Source: Micropterix aruncella (taxonomy: Eukaryota; Arthropoda; Insecta; Lepidoptera; Micropterigidae). Taken from it: DNA of 64,000 nucleotides. The position numbers and the translations under genes were made by a program. Under the pieces are notes generated by a model. That model saw only the letters and a program-made list of their open reading frames with translations, searched no databases and had not been told where the DNA came from. Positions 58,301-64,000 of the stretch are shown in pieces. Location of the stretch: contig OX155960.1 of assembly GCA_944548615.1 (NCBI GenBank), positions 12,214,365 to 12,278,364 on the forward strand, read 5' to 3'. How positions within the stretch are numbered: the first letter of the stretch is position 1; each line of letters begins with the position of its first letter.

Positions 58301-61300
58301 TCGCCGACTCCTGACAACAAGGACATTAAGCAGGACACAATGAGTTAGGTATGTGTGCACTGACCACAGTGGAATTGAACTACCCGCCCCGACGCCCAAT
58401 AAACGCAGTGCTGGCACGCAATATCCGCGACAGCCGCACTCCTATTGTTCCCGTGAAATGTACGGCCAATATATATTTAAGTTAATAAAGCATGCCTGAA
58501 GAACCTCTTATTCTTATAAATTGAAATTATTTTCAATTTCCATGAATTTTGCTGAATTGAAGACAACATTGCCAGATCAATCATACTTGTTTTTTTAGCG
58601 TACATCCTAGCGGATGCCGGTTATGACGTATGGATGGGCAACGCCAGAGGTAACTACTACTCCCGTCGTCACATTTCCCTGAACCCGGACCGTCGGGCCT
58701 TCTGGGAGTTCAGTTGGTGCGATATTGGTCATATAGACATCGCCGAGATGATCGATTACACGCTCCGGCAAACTGGTCGCTCGCAGCTGCACTACGTCGG
58801 CCACTCGCAGGGCACCACCTCTTTCTTCGTGCTCATGTCGAGCAGGCCGGAATACAACTCCAAAATCAAGTCGATGCACGCGTTAGCCCCCGTCGCGTAC
58901 ATGGGCAATTTGTACAGCCCGTTCTTGAGGCTGTTGGCGCCGTACAGCAGTACACTTGATGTGAGTATGACTTACAGTATATTTGGACGACATGGAAAAG
59001 AATCCTCGTACCTACTTCATATTTTATTTTTAATTATTTAATATTTCACATGTAATGTAATGTAATATAATATTACACATTTGAGAAAGCAAACGAGGGC
59101 ATGGAAATTGTTAAAAATTGGCTAGGAAACTTTATGTTGACGCTTAATGTTGGCAAAACCAAATACATGCCATTTAGTATAACCACCAGAGGTCAACCCA
59201 CTACTAATAAAACTATTGTAATACACGAATGCGATAGCGTAGACTCTTGTAACTGTCAGCCTCTACAAAGAGAAATATCTTGGAAATATCTAGGCATCAC
59301 TCTAGATTGCTTTCTCCGTTGGGACTCTCATATACATAACGTGGCTACGAAGGTGCGAATCCTTGGATATGTTTTCAAAGAACTGAGGAATATTCTGGAT
59401 TCCAAAACACTAAAATCTGTTTATTATGCTTTATGTGAATCGCTTATTATTTACTGCATAATTGGATAGGGTGGATGTGGTAAAACCCTGCTAGAGCCAT
59501 TGCAAGTTGCGCAGAAATTTATATTAAAAATTATTCTACGTAAACCATATCGCCATCCCACTAATGAACTTTATAAGGAAGCTAAAGTTCTTGACTGTAG
59601 GCAACTTTTCCTAAAAACTTCCCTCTTAAGGCTATTTTTGGACAATAACTCAAATTTAGGAATAATTCAGAACCGGCGACCAACGAGACAAGTTTTAGAA
59701 TATAGCTTAATAATACCCAGAAGGAAAACATCATTTGAACAAAGACATTACTCTTTCATTGTGCCGAGATTTTACAATCTGATCAATGTGGAAATAAAAA
59801 TGAATTTGACATTTAGGGAATTCAAAAATAAATTAAAGAAATGGTTATCGAATCATGACAGACTAACCATACATCAAATACTACAAATAATAGTATAATA
59901 AAACTTAGGTGCACAAATTATTAACATATTTTAAACATGTATGTTGAGTATATTTTAACATTGAACTAACTACCAAAAATTATTTGACTTTGACAATGAA
60001 TTATACTTTTTAGACTAGGTATTTTTATATTAATTAAATCATATATTAAATATTAATGTCTGTTTCTTTCTTTTCTCACATATAACTTTATTTATATTAT
60101 TTAATCGAATTTTGTATTATATTTATTGCCGATTATATAATGAAATTGCATTTTATTTATTATATTATCTTTCAATATTTTTTTATTATTATTTTTTTTT
60201 ATTTTATTCTGAAGACCACATTTTAGGTCAATTTAGTGTCAATGGCTTTTTACTAAAACTTGTACATTTGTAAGCAACCAAGCAATCAAGCAAACTTGAA
60301 TGTAATATTGGAGTCCTGTCCACCCTAGAACGGGCTAGTCCCAGTTGGGTGACAGAAACAAATAAGAAAAAGGTTAAGGTTTTGCCATTCGGTTCCTGTT
60401 ATTTTTGTAAGCTAATCAATGTTTTATAGTAATTAATTGTTAAATAAATAAATAAATAAAATTTATATTCATATTCATATTCATTTTATTAGTATACTGG
60501 TATACAAGTCAGATACAGACTAGCAAACATCCATACATATAAGCAAACAAAAATTTTTTTTATCGTATTTTAAAAAAAAAATAAACAAAAAAAACGGTTG
60601 TCTGTAAAGTTGGTTTACTGACCATTGATTTTATTTTACCTTGATGTTTTTTATTATTTTATTTTTTTAGTTTGTCAGTATACAATATAAAATTATTAGA
60701 TATGGTGACTACATTAAAAAATATATAATATTTTCAAAATGTTAAAAAAATGCTGTATATTAACTAAACTAAACTAAAAAATAGGTTTTACCAAGAAAAA
60801 TCATCATTTAGTTCAACTTTCAGAAATTTAATATCATTTTTCTTAGTAACAAAGGCCTAAATAAAAAAAAACTATTTTCGAGCCAGACGTTTATTCACAC
60901 CGTTAGGTATTATAATAATATGTTCTTATAATTTTGATAAAAATTAAAAATATATAAAACCTACCTACATACAATGAATCTATACATGCATACAGTGGCG
61001 GATCCAGGATTTATATTTGGGGGGGGGCTGAGGGTCGGTCTCGCTAATAGCCATATCAGTAAATAACAATAATTCCAGAATATTCGTAAAAACCTGTAGT
61101 GCAACTACATTAAGAAATTAGGTATACCTACTAAATTAGACTGAACTAACAGATTTTTAATATACAGTTCAGTAACAAATCTGAAAGTTTCGTTTATTTA
61201 TGTTTTGGGGGGGGGGGCTTCAGCCCCTTAGCCCCCCTGGATCCGCCACTGCATGCATACATACATACATACATGCATGTTCATATATAGATTAAACAAA

Positions 61301-61960
61301 CAATGTTATGTGTTTAGGATTCATTTACGTTTTCCGTTTCTTTATTCCACCATAACTTCTAGGCGCTTTAACCGATTTAGAAGTGTGTGGTATTGTTAGA
61401 ATCGTTATGTCCTCTCGGGTATCAAAGGGTATCATAGGGTATGTGCCGCAAACTTTTGCTCTCATATAAGGAGAAAGCAGCGTCTTCAATATATATCACC
61501 GTGTAACGCGGTGCGTGTTGGTATTCATCGTTTGACAGTTTAGTTTTTTTTCGTTCTTCGCAGCCGTCAGAAATAGATCCGGTAGTCCTAGGAACGAAGA
61601 GAAATATTTGGAATATTAATTTAGCAAAATAAATTACTTATACAAAGTGTTTAATTATTACTCTCCACAAAATATTACAGATTTTTAAATACCCGTTTTT
61701 GGTTTTTACGTATTTATTACAATCCAACATTTTAGGAAATTATAAACCTACGCAATTGTACTCCAAAAAAAATCAAATATAACACATATTTTTCATTGCA
61801 GTCGCTCGCCAGCTTAATTGGTTTGTACGAATTCTTACCCAACAACGATCTCATGACAATTGGAGGAGCCGCCCTGTGCAGAGACAACTCAATTTTCCAA
61901 CCGATCTGTTACAACACGCTGTTCCTCATCGGCGGATACAACATCGACCAAATGAATGCC
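49374..61960 (+). CDS. acid lipase C (lipase-3 like), 4 of 5 exons in window
   Basis: Third member of the lipase cluster. Exons 49374-49511, 54263-54461, 58599-58960 and 61802-61960 are in frame with the same phases as lipA and lipB. Signal peptide MLKVFILLSFVGFALA, then RNSPNADQIPEL and EDARLDG at the first junction. The oxyanion box reads QHGLLSSSADW in exon 2. GYDVWMGNARGNYYSRRH is in exon 3 and the nucleophile is Ser182 in GHSQGTT. Exon 4 is 53 codons, the same length as in lipB. Asp and His of the triad are expected in exon 5, which was not found before 64000 and must lie beyond the window. An alternative start at 49344 would add ten residues. Introns 1-3 are 4.8, 4.1 and 2.8 kb and packed with mobile elements. 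Closest to lipB. Confidence 0.88.
49512..52120. other. lipC intron 1, AT-rich
   Basis: Very AT-rich intron with no ORF of note, no clear repeat ends and no recognisable element until about 52120. Confidence 0.45.
52123..53262. repeat. foldback element with about 135-bp inverted ends
   Basis: The left end (about 52123-52258) and right end (about 53127-53262) are inverted copies. They share AACGTGGCTCACA, ACCGCCTTCAGCGGT and CATTTTGTGCGTATTTCCC with few differences. The 870-bp centre has no long ORF. This is a non-autonomous DNA element of unknown superfamily in lipC intron 1; no target duplication could be fixed. Confidence 0.65.
53263..54262. other. lipC intron 1 end with hairpin and GC-rich repeat scrap
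   Basis: A perfect 16-bp hairpin lies at 53540-53555/53558-53573 (ACGACGGCGATTAATT). A GC-rich family fragment is at about 53600-53800 (CTCAAGTCGGCCCAACTCAC, ACCGTGCGGCGTCAGCCAAT). The rest is AT-rich intron. Confidence 0.5.
54500..54620 (-). repeat. Penelope-like end relic
   Basis: GACGCTTCGGTAAAGTTACA then TTTGCCGTT matches the outer end of the left Penelope copy. ACAATAAGAGTGCAGCTGTC recurs inverted at 58415-58440. Confidence 0.5.
54745..54995 (+). pseudogene. Penelope-like ORF fragment
   Basis: CATATATTGGACAGTGGG, AAAGAACAATTCTACTTCCC, GAAGCAATCGAAATAAAAA and CTTCAATCGAGATGAAGGC match the part of the Penelope frame after the GIY-YIG domain (EHILDSGS, KEQFYFPR, EAIEIRRTPNFNRDDGY). Frameshifted and internally rearranged. 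In lipC intron 2. Confidence 0.6.
55344..56722 (+). pseudogene. Harbinger (HARBI1-like) transposase, internally deleted
   Basis: DDE-type transposase. Exon 1, 55344-55835, has GFKNFTRISCEDFELLVNVT and VPVSIRLAITLRYLATGDSF. It splices (GTAAGA ... TTTCAG) to exon 2, 56387-56722: MPNTLEEWMILERQF, HCIGAMDGKHVVI (first catalytic Asp). The next readable segment is LNLPEPYPLHGRNKPIPHVI, then VADDAFAFDINLMKPYPGQH and RIFNYRLSRARRMVENVFGI. The family's second catalytic block (the GRxSDGG region) should lie between these two segments and is missing, a loss of roughly 60 residues. The frame also stops early at MS. The protein cannot be an active transposase. The first ATG used is uncertain; an inner ATG (MNGQENVVL) is possible. 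Confidence 0.8.
55886..57158 (-). CDS. Harbinger-associated MADF-domain DNA-binding protein
   Basis: Accessory protein of Harbinger elements; in studied elements the Myb/MADF-like partner binds DNA and helps transposase reach the nucleus and the element ends. Exon 1, 57158-56808, encodes MDWTNDKIINFIQAIETYPV, a W-rich MADF fold (YPVLWDSSHSDYKNK, MRKWKIILAQYRREKKK, GILDIYKPKWFAYAYLNFF). It splices (CAG-GTAGGT ... TTTCAG) to exon 2, 56356-55886, with DDEDVFAAAVATKLRKI and the C-terminal half. The total is 273 codons without a break. The frame is intact although the transposase on the other strand is not. Exon 2 lies inside the transposase intron, and the transposase's second exon lies inside this gene's intron. 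Confidence 0.78.
57670..58345 (-). pseudogene. LINE 3' region, degraded
   Basis: Related to 9480-9960 and 44400-44620. On the minus strand the frame near 58340-58140 resembles the KYDHVSEY / QWLPVRQRRNRHIL segment of a Jockey-like LINE. The 57840-58110 part matches the 9590-9870 tail (GGAGATCGTTCCAGAG, AGTACGAGACCGTGGGAACT). In lipC intron 2. Confidence 0.5.
58285..58450 (+). pseudogene. Penelope-like C-terminal relic
   Basis: GACAACAAGGACATTAAGCA and GGACACAATGAGTTAGG correspond to the NAERKDVKQDTVS part of the Penelope frame. ATCCGCGACAGCCGCACTCC also occurs inverted at 54575. Full of stops. Confidence 0.45.
59050..60460 (+). mobile_element. Jockey/CR1-like LINE, 5' truncated
   Basis: It starts in the RT thumb region (MEIVKNWLGNFMLTLNVGKT, then WKYLGITLDCFLRWDSHI). 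A single in-frame TAG at 59467 interrupts it before GGCGKTLLEPL. It continues to the C-terminus (KTSFEQRHYSFIVPRFYNL) and a stop at 59896-59898. About 560 bp of 3' UTR ends in AATAAATAAATAAATAAA. Same family as the LINEs at 14-17 and 45-48 kb. In lipC intron 3. Confidence 0.8.
60461..60992. other. lipC intron 3, AT-rich
   Basis: No coding or structured element recognised apart from ATATTCAT microrepeats at about 60465-60490. Confidence 0.4.
60993..61251. mobile_element. hAT-type MITE, 259 bp
   Basis: Perfect 16-bp terminal inverted repeats CAGTGGCGGATCCAGG / CCTGGATCCGCCACTG are flanked by the 8-bp direct repeat CATGCATA (60985-60992 and 61252-61259). The G-run near each end mirrors the other. 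No ORF. The 8-bp duplication and CAGTGG ends point to the hAT superfamily. Confidence 0.85.
61260..61801. other. lipC intron 3, last part
   Basis: AT-rich intron ending in TTTTCATTGCAG before exon 4. No recognised element. Confidence 0.4.
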
Positions 61961-62129
61961 GTAAGTCGTTAAGCTGTGAACCAATTAATCTAAACTCACC
62001 AGGTGGTGAGTTTAGATTAGGTAAACAATCGAGAGATTAGGTAAACTATCGAGATTGCTGTCCTATTTACTGCGCATAATGCTACAGACGAACCCGCCAC
62101 CCCAGTAAGTTATAACAGTATCATACCAT

Positions 62130-63345
62130 TTTCTAAAATCAATATTAAATCAAATCATATTTATTTTCAAAATAACCCGTTTAGGGTTTAGAAAATACAG
62201 ACATGAAATAAACAATTAAAATGTAACAATTAAATAAAATAGCATAAATCCCTAAGTTAAAACACACTCAAATTATACAAATATTTAGATAACAAATATT
62301 GTTTCGTTCGTCTCTCAACCCTCAAGTTTTGTGTCAGTTTGTAATAAAATTAACGCTTCTATACATCGTTGTGCGTTGGAACTCTGAAGTGGAAGCCTGC
62401 GTTGAATGGATATAAAGTGTCTTGTTCCTTGTATCGTGCGTGTGTATATGCGATTGCGTTAAACATGTTTGCTATTCCTTAAAGAAATGACATATACATT
62501 TATGAACAAAAATGTCATATATCGTGGAAATACGTAGTTCTATAAATAAAAGGTTGCACGATTCTCGTCGATTTAAACCCCTAATGGCTCTCACTGTCCG
62601 TTTTTGCAAAATAAATATATCGTTTACATTGACGGCATTGGCCCATAAAAGTATGCCAGCGCGGGTGAGACTCCACGAGCGAGTAATATACGTTTGTGAG
62701 GACCACCCCTCACAAGACTCCAAAATGTTCGGTGTGAGGTGGTGGTATCAACTTACGAGTTATCTATATAAAGGCGGTTTTGAATGAAGTAGAAGGTATT
62801 TAATGATTGAAAGTTTGATATTGCCAGTTATAACGCTTCCCGGACAAGTTATGTTGACGCGGGTGTATAGATGCGCGACTGCGGTTACGAGGATATACGG
62901 ATGAGGATTGTATGAATGCTCCAAGTATCTTGTACTGGGCACTGTAGATGCTTCGAGACTAGGGAGGATAAGGTAAGGAAACCAAGGAGTCGGATTCGTT
63001 GACACACCTCGTGAGAAGGGTACCGAATATGCCGTCGCAACCTTGTGGGAAGGTGATCACTCGGGAAATGATAATTTGGTTGCTTTTTCACCGGTTTATA
63101 TAGGCCGTAAAATGATGCAATCCAAAATATTCCGAATAAAAGTATTGTTTTATCGTGCTGATTCATGCACGGGTTAAAATAATAGCTGAATTGTGTCATT
63201 GTATTTCACTGGAAATCGATGTATTTGTTGATCGCATGTAATGGACTTAAGGTCCGTTACACGTTCATCACTTCTTTTTCATCAATGATTTTCCTTAGTT
63301 TGCAAATCGCGTGACAAACAGACGATAGCTTCGATTTCAGATGAT
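62130..63345 (-). mobile_element. Jockey-like LINE 3' part, split by a solo LTR
   Basis: On the minus strand DDHLKSKLSSVCHAICKLRK and IIDEKEVMNV are read from 63345 to 63265. After the LTR the frame resumes with YY, then (frameshifted) GILLWANAVNVNDIFILQKR, TVRAIRGLNRRESCNLLFIE and LRISTIYDIFVHKC down to about 62480. A 3' UTR follows to about 62130. The LTR interrupts the RT thumb region exactly, so the LINE is the older insertion. Confidence 0.7.
62695..63261 (-). mobile_element. solo LTR (Gypsy-like), 567 bp
   Basis: Inverted copy of the LTR at 7631-8298. It is flanked by the 4-bp duplication CGTT (62691-62694 and 63262-63265). It starts TGTAACGGACC (minus strand) and ends CTCACA. A TATA box (CCTATATAAAC) is conserved on the minus strand. 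No internal coding domain next to it. Confidence 0.78.
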
Positions 63346-63379
63346 CATCATGGACATTTTAAGACTCTTCCCCACGGAG

Positions 63380-64000
63380 TCAACGCAGAAACTTACAGAA
63401 ACAGATAGGGACAAACATAACCCACTGTCTAACTACGCTAACAAGCCCGTAAGAGACCAACACCTTACGGCGTGGCACTGGGAAATGAACCTACCGGGCC
63501 GACTTTACGCCCTTACTACCATAATTGGCTCTCTCCGTCTTTTCTTGTAAACTACGGTGCATCCTCAATATTCCTAGAATACTATTCTGCAAGCGGGAGT
63601 TAATGGGCCCTGCTTGGGAGTTAATGGGCCCTTGCTGAGTTGGCCACGAAGACCCATTCTGTTCAGGGTTGGTCACACTCACGGGTCAACACCTATCCGA
63701 CGGCCTCCACGCATGAAGTGCGAGCCTGGGTAGGACTCTGGCCCTATGGTTAGTTTCTCCTGGGAATCAACCTTCTGGCGCTCCTGGACGGTCTGCGCAC
63801 CGCGCGGCGTAAGCCAATCGACTGTGCACTCTGACTAACAGTCGGGGGAGTCTGGAAGCAGTACTGTTTCCTATAGAGCGGGGGTGGTTGCGGACCTTAC
63901 GGCGACTGCTCTTGAAACGACCATCGGGAACCCGATCCTGGGTGAACAGTCGGGCAAATGACGCTGTGGTCCGCGATAGATTCGGTAAACACCGTTTCAC
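63380..64000. repeat. GC-rich unclassified repeat, two opposed pieces
   Basis: 63400-63545 matches the 24690-24780 part of the long copy (same orientation); 63590-64000 matches its other part in inverted orientation. The copy runs off the window end. Confidence 0.55.

Noticed and set aside
61260..64000. Search for lipC exon 5 (Asp and His of the triad)
   Set aside because: No block like NDWLAD or FNHLDF is found on the plus strand after 61960; the exon must lie outside the window.
1..64000. tRNA, rRNA and CRISPR candidates
   Set aside because: No cloverleaf-like, rRNA-like or spacer/repeat pattern was recognised; the tandem arrays found have unit lengths and divergence unlike CRISPR.

Overview
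The window is a repeat-rich piece of an insect nuclear genome, most likely a moth or butterfly. The signs are AT-rich introns with GT-AG splice sites, a cluster of neutral/acid lipase genes, and a dense load of element types that are common in Lepidoptera: Jockey/CR1-like LINEs, Penelope-like elements, short RTE-type 3' ends, a Helitron, pogo, Harbinger and hAT elements. No tRNA, rRNA or CRISPR was seen, and no bacterial-style genes are present.

Host genes. (1) 669-6953 (+): the 3' part of a TBC (Rab-GAP) gene related to TBC1D12/TBC1D14, four exons; its 5' exons lie before the window. (2) A cluster of three alpha/beta-hydrolase acid lipases (lipase-3 like): lipA 13948-25979 (+), complete, five exons, 410 aa; lipB 26760-33948 (-), complete, five exons, 418 aa; lipC 49374-61960 (+), four exons visible, last exon beyond the window. 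All three share exon borders and intron phases (0, 1, 0, 0), so they are tandem duplicates. lipA and lipB converge; lipB and lipC diverge. Each has a signal peptide, an HGL-type oxyanion box (altered in lipA) and a GHSxG nucleophile; the Asp and His of the triad are seen in lipA and lipB. They are probably secreted gut lipases.

Mobile DNA fills almost everything else. 1-7 kb: TBC introns with a short element, a repeat with 13-bp inverted ends and a LINE end. 7.6-12.3 kb: a solo LTR, LINE debris and a four-unit tandem repeat. 14.1-20 kb: several broken LINEs inside lipA intron 1. 28.4-29.8 kb: a ZBED5-like hAT relic in lipB intron 3. 35.9-38.5 kb: a pogo-like element with TA duplications. 38.6-40.1 kb: Helitron and LINE pieces. 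41.2-43.5 kb: a head-to-head dimer of a Penelope-like element with 1137-bp arms and a 14-bp target duplication. 45.0-48.1 kb: a reverse-strand LINE. 52.1-53.3 kb: a foldback element. 55.2-57.4 kb: a two-gene PIF/Harbinger element nested in an older inverted-repeat element, inside lipC intron 2. 59.1-61.3 kb: a LINE and a hAT MITE in lipC intron 3. 62.1-63.3 kb: a LINE split by a solo LTR.

The most notable items are the Penelope dimer, the interleaved opposite-strand exons of the Harbinger element, the pogo transposase whose open frame hides two compensating frameshifts across the third catalytic Asp, a pair of hammerhead-ribozyme-like cores facing each other at 17.4-17.5 kb, and an unclassified GC-rich repeat family found at many sites. 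All names rest on reading the sequence by eye; no database search was run.
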